From: Leucobacter muris
Lineage (GTDB): Bacteria > Actinomycetota > Actinomycetes > Actinomycetales > Microbacteriaceae
Length of the DNA: 64,000 nucleotides
Reading direction: 5' to 3'
Assembly: GCF_004028235.1 (NCBI RefSeq)
Contig: NZ_CP035037.1
Location: forward strand, 3,038,001-3,102,000
Each line of letters opens with the position of its first letter. Positions within the stretch are counted from its first letter, which is position 1. Below are positions 55,788 through 63,935 of this stretch, piece after piece. The notes beneath the pieces were generated by a model. The model was not told the origin of the DNA and searched no databases. It worked only from the letters and a program-made list of their open reading frames with translations. The position numbers and the translations under genes are program-made.

Positions 55788-55800
55788 GACCCGCCGAGGA

Positions 55801-56769
55801 TCAGGGTTCGAGGATCACCTTGCCGGTGGTGGCCCGCGACTCGAGCGCGGTGTGCGCCTCGGCCGCCTCGGCCAGCGGGAAGCGCGCTCCGATGCGCACG
55901 TCGAGCCCGCCGTCTGCGATGGCCCCGAAGAGCTCGCGGTAGCGCCAGGCGCGCTCCTCGGGGGTGCGCAGGAAGTGCCCGATCGAGGGACGCGTGATCG
56001 AGAGGGATCCGCCGGCGTTGAGCCTCTGCAGGTCGAACGGCGGCACGGGGCCGCTCGCCGCGCCGAAGAGCACGAGCTCGCCGCGCACCCGCAGAGCGCG
56101 CAGGGAGTCGTCGAACGTGCTCCGCCCCACGCCGTCGTAGACCACGGCGACGCCCTCGCCGCCCGTGAGCTCTCGCGCCCGGTCGGCGAAGCCGCCGTAG
56201 TCGAGCACCTCGTCGGCGCCGGCGCCGCGGCTGAGCTCGCGCTTCTCGGGGGTGGAGGCCGTGGTGATCACCCGCACCCCGCGCCGCACGAGCAGCTGGG
56301 TGAGCAGCAGGCCGACACCGCCCGCGCCCGCGTGCACGAGCACGGCCTCGCCCGCCTGCGGCTGCGCGGCCGAGGTCGCGAGGTAGTGGGCGGTGATGCC
56401 CTGCAGGGGCAGCGCGGCGGCCGCGTCGGCGGCGACCCCGTCGGGCACCCGCACCGCCCGATCGGCCTCGACCGCGAAGCGGTCGGCGTAGCAGTCGCGC
56501 CCCTCGGCCGTGGTGATGAGGTCGCCCTCGGCGAAACCCTCGACCCCGTCGCCCGCCGCGACCACGCGCCCGCTCGCCTCGGTGCCCGGCGTGTAGGGGA
56601 ACGGCACCGAGTAGGCCCCCGACCGCCGGTAGGTGTCGATGAAGTTGACGCCCGCGGCGGCGGTCTCGACCAGCAGCTCGCCCGACCCCGGCTCGGGCAC
56701 GGCGACCCGGCGCATCTCGAGCACCTCGGGGCCGCCGGCGTGGTCTGCAACGATCGCGCGCATAGTCAT
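55801..56769 (-). CDS. NADPH:quinone oxidoreductase (zinc-independent MDR family)
   Basis: This 322-residue QOR-type reductase of the medium-chain dehydrogenase family has AAAGVNFIDTYRRSG, PGTEASGRV, the dinucleotide motif HAGAGGVGLLLTQL and the C-terminal ATTGKVILEP. The zinc-ligand Cys residues of alcohol dehydrogenases are missing, as in QOR. The start ATG lies six bases after a TAGGGT hexamer on the minus strand, a leaderless arrangement. It stands alone between the Zur-regulated pair and the importer operon. Confidence 0.88.
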   Translation of the reverse strand: MTMRAIVADHAGGPEVLEMRRVAVPEPGSGELLVETAAAGVNFIDTYRRSGAYSVPFPYTPGTEASGRVVAAGDGVEGFAEGDLITTAEGRDCYADRFAVEADRAVRVPDGVAADAAAALPLQGITAHYLATSAAQPQAGEAVLVHAGAGGVGLLLTQLLVRRGVRVITTASTPEKRELSRGAGADEVLDYGGFADRARELTGGEGVAVVYDGVGRSTFDDSLRALRVRGELVLFGAASGPVPPFDLQRLNAGGSLSITRPSIGHFLRTPEERAWRYRELFGAIADGGLDVRIGARFPLAEAAEAHTALESRATTGKVILEP

Positions 56770-56775
56770 GGTTCG

Positions 56776-56781
56776 ACCCTA
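56776..56781 (-). promoter_or_regulatory. -10 element (TAGGGT) of leaderless quinone oxidoreductase mRNA
   Basis: TAGGGT, then CGAACC, then ATG at 56769 on the minus strand; the same spacing as four other genes in the window. Confidence 0.45.
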
Positions 56782-56829
56782 CGCCCGCGCCCTACGCCCG
56801 CACCACCCGCGGGCGGGTGGCCCGCGGCC

Positions 56830-57861
56830 TCAGCGCATCGAGGTGCGCGGAACCGGGAAGGGGTCGGCGAACGAGGCCCAGAGGGTCGGGCCGGCGGCGA
56901 ACTCGGCGTCGGTGAGCGCCGCCGCGTCGAGAGCGGCGGTGAGGCGCTCGCGGTCGAGGTCGAGCCCGATGAACGCGATGTCCTGCCCGAGGCCGAGCAT
57001 CTCGGAGCCGCCGGGCTCGCCATCGCCCGCGACGTCGCCGCCGTCGGCCTGCAGCGGGTGCAACGAGAACATCTGCCCCACGTGCTCCCAGTTCGCGGTG
57101 AGGTTCGGCCGGGAGGCGAGGCGGCAGAACCCGGCCGACCGCAGCACGGTGCCGAACTCCCCCCGCGCGATGCGCTGGTCGAGCAGATGCGAGAGCCGCT
57201 CGGGGTGCATGAGGCGCAGTTGCTCGTACCGGAACGCCGAGACTCGAGGATCGGTGATGTGCGGGTGGTAGTCGTCGTTGAGGATCCCGACCCAGCCGGG
57301 GCGCTCCTGCCCCGCGGTGTAGACCGTCGGCTCGACAGGGCGGGCGCTGCCGCTGCGGTCGAGCTGCAGCACGGCGTGCGGGCTCAGGTGGCTGACGACC
57401 GCCATGACGGCCGAGAGGTTGGGGGTCGAGAGCGGCTGCCAGTTCACGAGCAGCACGGTCGACGCGAACTCGATCTGCTCGGCGGCGATGAGCGCCCGCG
57501 AGCAGCCCTCCTCACCCGCGGGCGTGCGCCTCACGAAGTAGTCGTCCCGCCGCAGGTCGTCGATGATGTGACCCGCGTCGACCACGCAGGTGATGCCGAC
57601 GAGCCGGGTGCTCCGATCCTCGTCGACGAAGGTGCCGATGAGGTCGGTCATCGAGATGAACGCCGGCGGTTCGACGACCGCGCGGCGCTCCCGGTAGGCC
57701 CACGGCACGAGCGCGGCGGCCTCGTCCACCGGATCGGGGGCCATGGCCAGGCGCGGCGCCGGCACGAGCATCGAGCCGGTCTCCTCGGCGAGGCAGCGGG
57801 CGGCGATCCCCCGCTCCGGCCCGCACGATCCGACCACCGCGAACACGTCGATGAGTTCCAC
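56830..57861 (-). CDS. CobW-like (COG0523) zinc-limitation protein lacking GTPase motifs
   Basis: This 343-residue protein has the two-domain CobW plan. The C-terminal CobW_C part is clear (DPRVSAFRYEQLRLMHPERL, GTVLRSAGFCRLASRPNL, WEHVGQMFSLHP). The N-terminal domain lacks Walker A (VVGSCGPERGIAARC where GxxGxGKT is expected), shows LVNWQPL where NKxD is expected, and has no CxCC zinc motif. It is divergent from rpmJ across a Zur box, so it is likely made under zinc shortage as a non-catalytic relative of zinc metallochaperones. The start GTG at 57861 follows GGAGGAAAC; the longer frame to 57906 starts just three bases from the Zur box. Confidence 0.78.
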   Translation of the reverse strand: MELIDVFAVVGSCGPERGIAARCLAEETGSMLVPAPRLAMAPDPVDEAAALVPWAYRERRAVVEPPAFISMTDLIGTFVDEDRSTRLVGITCVVDAGHIIDDLRRDDYFVRRTPAGEEGCSRALIAAEQIEFASTVLLVNWQPLSTPNLSAVMAVVSHLSPHAVLQLDRSGSARPVEPTVYTAGQERPGWVGILNDDYHPHITDPRVSAFRYEQLRLMHPERLSHLLDQRIARGEFGTVLRSAGFCRLASRPNLTANWEHVGQMFSLHPLQADGGDVAGDGEPGGSEMLGLGQDIAFIGLDLDRERLTAALDAAALTDAEFAAGPTLWASFADPFPVPRTSMR

Positions 57862-57912
57862 GTTTCCTCCCTGCGTCCCGCGGGTGCGGGCTCCGTGCGA
57901 CACCATGCTATA

Positions 57913-57930
57913 TGATAATCATTCTCATCA
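57913..57930. promoter_or_regulatory. Zur box TGATAATCATTCTCATCA
   Basis: This matches the actinobacterial Zur operator shape (TnATnAnCATTnTCATnA). It overlaps a TATGAT -10 candidate (57911-57916) for rpmJ, and lies 51 bp from the GTG of the divergent CobW-like gene. Confidence 0.75.
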
Positions 57931-57945
57931 AGAAGGAGGTTCGCC

Positions 57946-58068
57946 GTGAAGGTGCGCTCATCACTCAAGTCGCTGAAGAACCAGCCGGGCGCGCAGGTCG
58001 TGCGCAGGCGCGGCCGGGTCTACGTGATCAACAAGCTCAACCCGAGATTCAAGGGCCGCCAGGGCTGA
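57946..58068 (+). CDS. rpmJ: 50S ribosomal protein L36, type B (zinc-free)
   Basis: The 40-residue product has the L36 signature [24 protein letters not shown] and no Cys, unlike the zinc-ribbon form that carries four metal ligands (three Cys, one His). The extended [11 protein letters not shown] segment is typical of the type-B (ykgO) paralogue. GTG start at 57946 is preceded by AGAAGGAGG. It sits directly behind a Zur box, so it should replace the zinc-containing L36 when zinc is scarce, freeing metal. Confidence 0.93.
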   Translation: MKVRSSLKSLKNQPGAQVVRRRGRVYVINKLNPRFKGRQG

Positions 58069-58089
58069 GGCCGGCCCGAGCCGAGAACG

Positions 58090-58160
58090 GCATCGGCCCG
58101 CTCCCCCCGCGCCCACCGCCGCGAAGCGCCGATGACGGTGAGAGGGAGCGGTGCCGGTGC
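58090..58160. terminator. Possible long imperfect hairpin between rpmJ and YhgE gene
   Basis: Arms 58090-58105 and 58144-58160 pair imperfectly (about 14 of 17) around a 38-base centre, between convergent gene ends. Confidence 0.35.
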
Positions 58161-58174
58161 CCGAGGTCCGCAGA

Positions 58175-60259
58175 TCAGGCCCGCCGCCGAACCCGCGCCA
58201 CGGCGAGGGCGGTGAGCACGAGCCCGCCCAGCGCCCAGAGCACGAGCACGACCGCCGCGATCCCCGCCCCCGAGGCGCCCGTGGCCACCGCCTGGAACCC
58301 CCCGAGCGCCGCCCCGATCGGGCTCGCGTCGCCCACCGCGGCGAGCGGCCCCGGCACGGTCGACACGATGCCCACCGCGAAGGCGACCACCAGCAGCGCG
58401 AACGCGACGAACCTCCCGAAGCCTCCGAGCAGCGCCGAAAGCCCCTGCACCACGAGCGCGAACGCGACGCCCGCGAGCAGCGCCAGCCCAAAGAAGGCCG
58501 AGCCGCGCGCCAGATCGTAGCCGAGCGCGACCGGCAGCACCACGCCCGCCATCGCGCCCTGCACGGCGCCCATCGCCACCGCCGGCACCGCGCTGCGCAG
58601 CGTGATCCAGCCGACGCCGCGCGCCGCCTCGCGGGTGCGGCGCCACAGCGGCGCGAGCACCAGGAACATCGCCAGCGCGCCCGCCCACAACGCGATGCCC
58701 GCGAACAGCGGCACGCCCGAGGCGTTGAACAGCTCGTCGGTGCCGCCACGCGCCTCGACGGGCGCGATCGCCGTCTCGGCGAGCTTGTCGCGCTGCGCCT
58801 CGGTGTAGTTCGGGATGCCGCTCACGGCGTCGCCGAGCCCGCCGGCCAACTCGCTCGCCCCGTTCGCCGACTGCTCGGCGCCGGAGGCGAGCTGCGACGC
58901 GCCCTCGGCGAGCGCGGGCGTGCCCGCCGCGAGCTCGGAGGTGCCGGTGGCGAGCTGCGAGGCGCCTGAGGCGAGGCCGGAGGCGCCCGTCGCGAGCTGC
59001 GAGCCTTGCGCCGCGAACTGATCGAGGCCCGCTCCGAACTGATCGAGGCCCGCGATGAGCTGGTCGAGCTGCGCGCCGGGATCTCCCCCGCCCGCCGCCG
59101 CGCCTGCACCCAGGGTCGCCTCGAGCCGGCCCTGGGCCGCCGCGAGGCCGTTCATGCCCGACTGCACGCTCTGCAGTCCACCGCCGATATCCGCGGCGCG
59201 CTTGCCGAGAGTCGTCTGCAGAGACTCGCAGAAGGACGCGTCGGTACCCGAGGCGTAGCATTCACCCACGAGCGTTGCGATATCGCCCGGCAGCCCCTCC
59301 TGCTCATCCATGGCCGCGCGGACCGCGCCGAGCCCGTTCGCCACCTCGCCCTGCGGGGCGACGCTCTCGGCCTGCAGCTGGGCGAGCGCGCCGACGGTGG
59401 TCTTCAACTGAGTCGCGGCGCCGGCCGCGCCCTGCCCGAGCGGGCGGTAGGCATCGGCGAGCTGCGACGCCCCTCCGACGTACTGGCTCACACCCGAAGC
59501 AAGCTCCCCCGCGCCGTTCGCCAGCTCCCCCGCACCACCCGAGAGCTGCTGCGTACCGTCCGACAGCTGCCGGGTGCCGTCGGCGAGCGCGCCCGCGCCG
59601 TCGGCGAGCTGCGCACCGCCGTCGGCCAGCTGCCGCGCGCCGTCGGCCGCGTCACCGAGCCCGCTGTGCAGCTCGTTCATCCCGACGAACACGCTGCCGA
59701 CGAACTGGGAGCCGAGCTGCTGGTTGAGCACGCTCGTGGCGGTCTGGGTGACGATGCCGCTCAGGGCGGTGTCGATGAGCCGGCCGCGGTCGCTCTCGGC
59801 GATGTCGATGTGCGCCTGCTCGGCGTCGTCGGGGCCGCTGGAGAGCGAGGTGGCCGCGGCCGAGAAGTTCTCGGGAATGGTGACGACGGTGGCGTAGCGG
59901 CCGTCGTCGAGGCCCTGCTCGGCGTCGTCCTCGTCGGTGAGCACCCAGGTGAAGTTGGTGCGCTCATCGTCGGAGCCCTCCCCAGGGGAGGAGGACGAAG
60001 CGGACGGGGCTCCGATCAGCTCGCCGGCCAGCACGCGGCCGAGCGGCACGGTCTGGCCGTCGACCTCGACGGGCTCGTCGTGGTTCACCACGGCCGCCGT
60101 GACGGAGTCGAGGCGATCGGTGGGGTTCCAGAGCCCCCAGAGCAGCAGTCCGGCGACGGTGAGCGGCACCAGCACGAGGCCGAGCAGCGTGGTCCAGTGC
60201 ACGGGCCTGCGGCCGCGCAGCGGGGTGAGCGGAAGCGTGTCGTTTCGCATGTCGTTCAC
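58175..60259 (-). CDS. YhgE/Pip-domain membrane protein with heptad Gly/Ala repeats
   Basis: Up to 694 residues. TM1 (about 20-40) is followed by a large external region and then five to six TM segments in the last 230 residues. The external part has about 20 short repeats of the type LADGAxQL, LASGASQL and ELANGAG, a long helical stalk typical of YhgE/Pip and phage-infection-protein-like proteins. The role is probably envelope lipid or polymer transport with the adjacent MMPL protein. The start is GTG 60259, which overlaps the MMPL stop (GTGA), or ATG 60250. Confidence 0.8.
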   Translation of the reverse strand: MNDMRNDTLPLTPLRGRRPVHWTTLLGLVLVPLTVAGLLLWGLWNPTDRLDSVTAAVVNHDEPVEVDGQTVPLGRVLAGELIGAPSASSSSPGEGSDDERTNFTWVLTDEDDAEQGLDDGRYATVVTIPENFSAAATSLSSGPDDAEQAHIDIAESDRGRLIDTALSGIVTQTATSVLNQQLGSQFVGSVFVGMNELHSGLGDAADGARQLADGGAQLADGAGALADGTRQLSDGTQQLSGGAGELANGAGELASGVSQYVGGASQLADAYRPLGQGAAGAATQLKTTVGALAQLQAESVAPQGEVANGLGAVRAAMDEQEGLPGDIATLVGECYASGTDASFCESLQTTLGKRAADIGGGLQSVQSGMNGLAAAQGRLEATLGAGAAAGGGDPGAQLDQLIAGLDQFGAGLDQFAAQGSQLATGASGLASGASQLATGTSELAAGTPALAEGASQLASGAEQSANGASELAGGLGDAVSGIPNYTEAQRDKLAETAIAPVEARGGTDELFNASGVPLFAGIALWAGALAMFLVLAPLWRRTREAARGVGWITLRSAVPAVAMGAVQGAMAGVVLPVALGYDLARGSAFFGLALLAGVAFALVVQGLSALLGGFGRFVAFALLVVAFAVGIVSTVPGPLAAVGDASPIGAALGGFQAVATGASGAGIAAVVLVLWALGGLVLTALAVARVRRRA

Positions 60260-63111
60260 AGCCCTTTCTGCTCGCCCGCGGCGGGGGCGAGGGGGTGATC
60301 GGGGAGCCCCGGGAGCGCGGGGGCGTGTTCGGGGCGCCCGGCGGCGGGGCGGGAAGGCGCGACGAGCACGGCGCCGCGGGGCAGCAGTCGCTCGGCGAGC
60401 TCGCGCGACCCGAGCGCGATCACCGTCGGGGCGGGGGCGGATCCGCGGACCCCATCGATCTGCGCGGCCGCGAGCGCGGAGTGCGCGCTCTCCACGAGCG
60501 AGAGCGGCATCGGCCGCTCGCCCGCGGCGCGCAGGTCGAGCACCACGACCGAGGGGCGATCCCGCAGCGCGTCGCGCAGCGACTCGGGATCGGCCCACGC
60601 CGAACGCGCCCGCAGCGAAGAGGCCCGCTCGGGCAGCAGCAGCCCGTCGACCTTCACGGTTCCGGTGACGATGGAGCCGCGGCCGGTGAGCACCTCGGCG
60701 AGGGGCAGGGAGAGGGGATCGCGCGGGTCGAGCAGCAGGGTCTCGCCGGGCGAGACGCGCAGCTCGGGCAGGCGCAGGCCGCCGCGCAGCGCGAGCCGGT
60801 CGGCCGCGATTACGGCGTGCGGCATGTCGGACGGCCACTGCCGGTGCTCGATCTCGCGCGCGAGGCCCTCGCCCTCGACGTCGAAGGCGGGCAGCACGCG
60901 CGACAGCCAGCGCGGCATCCGCCACGCGCGATCGCCGAGCAGCGCCATGACGGCGGGAACGAGGGTCATGCGCACCACGAAGGCGTCGACGAACACGCCG
61001 ACCGCGAGGCCCAGTGCGATCACCTTGATCGACGGGTCGCCCTCGGGAACGAAGGCCGCGAAGACGGCGAACATGATGAGCGCCGCGGCGGTCACCACCT
61101 TCGCACTGCCCACGAAGCCGCGGTGGATCGCGTCGTGCGCGCCCGCGCCGTGCACGTACTCCTCGCGGATGCGCGACACGAGGAACACCTCGTAGTCCAT
61201 CGCGAGGCCGAAGAGCACGCCCATGAGGATGATCGGCATGAAGCTCAGCACCGGCCCGGTGGCGCTCACGTGCAGCGGCTCGGCGAACCATCCCCACTGG
61301 AACACGGCGACGACCGCGCCGAACGCGGCGCCCACCGACAGCAGGTAGCCGAGGGTGGCCTTGACGGGCACCCAGACCGAGCGGAAGACCATGGCGAGCA
61401 GGATCAGCGAGAGGCCGACCACGAGGATGCCGAAGGGCAGCAGCGCGTGCATGAGCATCTCGGAGACGTCGATGCCGACGGCGGTGAAGCCCGTGACGGC
61501 GAGGCTGACCCCGTACTGCTGCAACCACTCGTCGTGGTGCTCGCGCAGGGTGTGCACGAGCTCGGTGGTGCTCTCGGCGTGGGGCCCCTCCTCGGGCACG
61601 ACCTGGATGATGCCCGTGTCGGCGCCCATGTTGGGGGTGGCGAGAGGCACATCGGCCACGCCGGGCACCTGGCGCACCTCGTCGGCGAGATCCTCCATGA
61701 GGCCGAGCGGATCCTCGCTCGTGATGATCGAGCCGGTGAGCAGCAGGGGGCCGTTGTGCCCCTCGCCGAAGTGCTCGCCCGTGAGCTCGTAGGTGACGCG
61801 CGCCGGATCGTCGGCGGGAAGCGAGGTCGCGTTCGGCAGGGCGAGGCGCAGGTCGAGCGCGGGGACCGCGGCGAGGCCGAGGGCGACGAGCACGGCGACG
61901 ATCGTGAGCACCGGCCGCCGGGTGACGGCGCGCACCCAGCCGGCGAAGAAGCGGTCGGCCCGCGAGGGGGCGTGGGCTGCTGCATTCCCCGAGCCCGTCG
62001 AGGGGGACGCGGTCGCCCCTTCGGCGCGCTCGGGGGCCGACGGCTCGCCGGGCTCGGAGGGCGGCGCGGCGAGCGCTCGCCGATGCTTCTTCGGCAGGAT
62101 GCGCATGCCCGCCATCGACATGATCGCCGGGGTGAGGGTCACCGAGATGAGCACCGCGACCGCGACGGCGGCGGCCGCGGCCACGCCGAGCGCGGTCAGG
62201 AAGGGGATGCCGGCGACCGAGAGGCCCACGAGCGCGATGATCACGGTGAGTCCCGCGAACACGACCGCCGATCCGCTGGTCGCCGTGGCGCGCGCGATCG
62301 ACTCCTCGACCTCGGCCCCGGCCCGCAGCTGCTCCTGGTGCCGGCTCACGATGAAGAGCGTGTAGTCGATGCCCACGGCGAGGCCGAGCATGAGGGCGAG
62401 CATGGGGGTGGTCGAGGTGAGGTCGGCGAAGGCCGTGACGAGGAACATGCCCGCGATCGAGACGCCCACGCCGAGGATCGCGATGAGCAGCGGCATGCCG
62501 GCCGCGATGAGCGAGCCGAGGGTGAGGATCAGCACGATGAACGCGATCACCACGCCCACCGCCTCCGTGGGGCTGATGCCGGGCACCGCGGCGGAGAAGG
62601 CCTCGCCGCCGTAGGAGGCCTCGGCGCCGGTCGGCAGGCGATCCCGGATCTGCTCGGTGACCTGCTCGATGCCCTCGACGGTGGCGTCGGAGACGCTGCT
62701 GACCTCGCCTTCGAGCTGCACCGTGATGAGCGCGGCGCTGCCGTCGTCGGCGAGGCCGCCGCTCGCCTGCTCGCTGAAGGGGGTCTGCACCGCGGTGACC
62801 GCGTCCACGCCCTCGAGCTCGCTCGCGGCGTCGTCGATGATGCGCTCGTAGGAGGGGTCGTCGGCCCGCTGGCCGTCTGCGGCGACCACGATGATGGTGG
62901 CGCTCGTGCCGCTCACCTCGGGGAACGTGCGCCCGAGTTCGGTGATGGCCTGCTGCGACTCGGTGCCGGGAATGGTGATGGGCGCGTTGGCGCCCTGACC
63001 GAAGAGCGCGGCGCCGGCGCCCAGCAGGGCCAGCAGGGCGATCCAGAGAGCGAGCACGAGAACGCGGGCGCGGGTCGCCCAGCGGCCCAGGGCGTAGAGC
63101 AGCGTGGACAT
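60256..63111 (-). CDS. MMPL-family RND transporter
   Basis: This 951-residue transporter has two repeats of an external domain plus six-TM block. The conserved segments MLALMLGLAVGIDYTLFIVSRHQE and FGLAMDYEVFLVSRIREE carry the Asp/Tyr proton-relay residues. A cytoplasmic C-terminal tail of about 150 residues has RLPLPEL-like ABC-ATPase-resembling fragments (DPRDPLSLPLAEVL). It probably exports lipids or drugs. The start at 63111 follows AAAGG; an upstream reading runs through the operator palindromes. It is the first gene of the operon with the YhgE/Pip gene. Confidence 0.85.
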   Translation of the reverse strand: MSTLLYALGRWATRARVLVLALWIALLALLGAGAALFGQGANAPITIPGTESQQAITELGRTFPEVSGTSATIIVVAADGQRADDPSYERIIDDAASELEGVDAVTAVQTPFSEQASGGLADDGSAALITVQLEGEVSSVSDATVEGIEQVTEQIRDRLPTGAEASYGGEAFSAAVPGISPTEAVGVVIAFIVLILTLGSLIAAGMPLLIAILGVGVSIAGMFLVTAFADLTSTTPMLALMLGLAVGIDYTLFIVSRHQEQLRAGAEVEESIARATATSGSAVVFAGLTVIIALVGLSVAGIPFLTALGVAAAAAVAVAVLISVTLTPAIMSMAGMRILPKKHRRALAAPPSEPGEPSAPERAEGATASPSTGSGNAAAHAPSRADRFFAGWVRAVTRRPVLTIVAVLVALGLAAVPALDLRLALPNATSLPADDPARVTYELTGEHFGEGHNGPLLLTGSIITSEDPLGLMEDLADEVRQVPGVADVPLATPNMGADTGIIQVVPEEGPHAESTTELVHTLREHHDEWLQQYGVSLAVTGFTAVGIDVSEMLMHALLPFGILVVGLSLILLAMVFRSVWVPVKATLGYLLSVGAAFGAVVAVFQWGWFAEPLHVSATGPVLSFMPIILMGVLFGLAMDYEVFLVSRIREEYVHGAGAHDAIHRGFVGSAKVVTAAALIMFAVFAAFVPEGDPSIKVIALGLAVGVFVDAFVVRMTLVPAVMALLGDRAWRMPRWLSRVLPAFDVEGEGLAREIEHRQWPSDMPHAVIAADRLALRGGLRLPELRVSPGETLLLDPRDPLSLPLAEVLTGRGSIVTGTVKVDGLLLPERASSLRARSAWADPESLRDALRDRPSVVVLDLRAAGERPMPLSLVESAHSALAAAQIDGVRGSAPAPTVIALGSRELAERLLPRGAVLVAPSRPAAGRPEHAPALPGLPDHPLAPAAGEQKGL

Positions 63112-63140
63112 GCGTGCCTTTCGGTGGCGGGGGCGGGCTC

Positions 63141-63158
63141 CGATGCACGCGTGCATCG
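63141..63158. promoter_or_regulatory. TetR operator 1, CGATGCACGCGTGCATCG
   Basis: A perfect 18-bp palindrome 30 bp upstream of the MMPL start; first of three. Confidence 0.7.
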
Positions 63159-63161
63159 ACT

Positions 63162-63179
63162 CGATACACCAGTGTATCG
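63162..63179. promoter_or_regulatory. TetR operator 2, CGATACACCAGTGTATCG
   Basis: An 18-bp palindrome broken only at the central CA, centred 21 bp from operator 1. Confidence 0.7.
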
Positions 63180-63183
63180 GGGA

Positions 63184-63201
63184 CGATACACGCGTGTATC
63201 C
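63184..63201. promoter_or_regulatory. TetR operator 3, CGATACACGCGTGTATCC
   Basis: A 16-bp perfect palindromic core, centred 22 bp from operator 2 and 33 bp before the tetR start. Confidence 0.7.
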
Positions 63202-63233
63202 GCGAGTTCTCAGCTTCGCGGGAGCGTGAGACA

Positions 63234-63935
63234 ATGGCAGGCATGTTCCCCGCCGAAGCCGACTCCTCAGCGATCGGCGCCGCAGCGGATCCGGCCCCCA
63301 GCGCGCGGCGCCGGGAGACCCGCAACCGGCTGCTCGACGCGGCCGCCGAGGTGTTCACCGAGGAGGGCCTGCAGGGCGCCACCGTCGAACAGGTGTGCAG
63401 CCGCGCCGGTTTCAGCCGCGGCGCCTTCTACTCGAACTTCTCGAGCAAGGAGGAGCTGTTCCTCGCGACGCTGCAGCACCAGTACGAGCTGCGCGCGGCG
63501 CAGCTCACCCGTCGGGCCGAGGAGCTGATCCCCGACCTGCAGAGCTGCAGCGAACCTCTGCGGCCCGCTGAGGTGGCCGGCTACGTGCAGGAGTTCCTGG
63601 CGCCCGTCGACGCCGAGTCGGCGTGGTTCGCGCTCGAAACGGAGTTCATGCTGCTCGCGATGCGGGATCCCGAGCTCGCGCCGCCCGGTTTCGCGGGCTT
63701 CCTCGACGCGCTGAAGGGCGATCTCGCCGAGGTCGTCGAGAAGCTCGTCGACGCGGCCGGCCGCCGCTTCGTCCTGCCGGTCGAACGAGCGCTCGCCGTC
63801 TTCGACGGCCTCTACGACCGCGCGGCCCGGCTCGCGGCGATCTCCGGAGGCGCCGCCTCGGAGGGGTCGGAGGAGCTCGGGGACCGGATCACGGAGCTGC
63901 TCTTCGTGATCACCGAGGAGGCGCAGGGCGAGTGA
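63234..63935 (+). CDS. TetR-family repressor of the MMPL/YhgE operon
   Basis: This 233-residue protein has a TetR helix-turn-helix (AAAEVFTEEGLQGATVEQVC, GFSRGAFYSNFSSKEELF) and a helical ligand domain ending ITELLFVITEE. GGAG at 63221-63224 supports the ATG at 63234; ATG 63243 is possible. It is divergent from the MMPL gene with three phased palindromes between them, so it likely represses both sides. Its stop overlaps a following GTG (GTGA), coupling it to the next gene. Confidence 0.87.
   Translation: MAGMFPAEADSSAIGAAADPAPSARRRETRNRLLDAAAEVFTEEGLQGATVEQVCSRAGFSRGAFYSNFSSKEELFLATLQHQYELRAAQLTRRAEELIPDLQSCSEPLRPAEVAGYVQEFLAPVDAESAWFALETEFMLLAMRDPELAPPGFAGFLDALKGDLAEVVEKLVDAAGRRFVLPVERALAVFDGLYDRAARLAAISGGAASEGSEELGDRITELLFVITEEAQGE

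Larger units (their letters stand above)
55473..55800. other. 328-bp intergenic region upstream of the NitT/ED operon
   Basis: No credible gene. It holds the leader and promoter of the binding-protein operon (no clear -35/-10 pair found), a 19-bp dyad at 55611-55629 and a bulged GC-rich hairpin at 55742-55787 that can terminate the quinone oxidoreductase transcript. Confidence 0.6.

Noticed and set aside
55604..55942. 112-residue plus-strand frame upstream of the importer operon
   Set aside because: Overlaps the 3' end of the quinone oxidoreductase antisense; Ala/Ser-rich with no ribosome site.
60260..63382. N-terminal two thirds of a 1,735-residue frame continuous with the YhgE gene
   Set aside because: The portion beyond 60259 is Arg-rich shadow of the MMPL gene in another frame. 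The real protein starts at 60250 or 60259.
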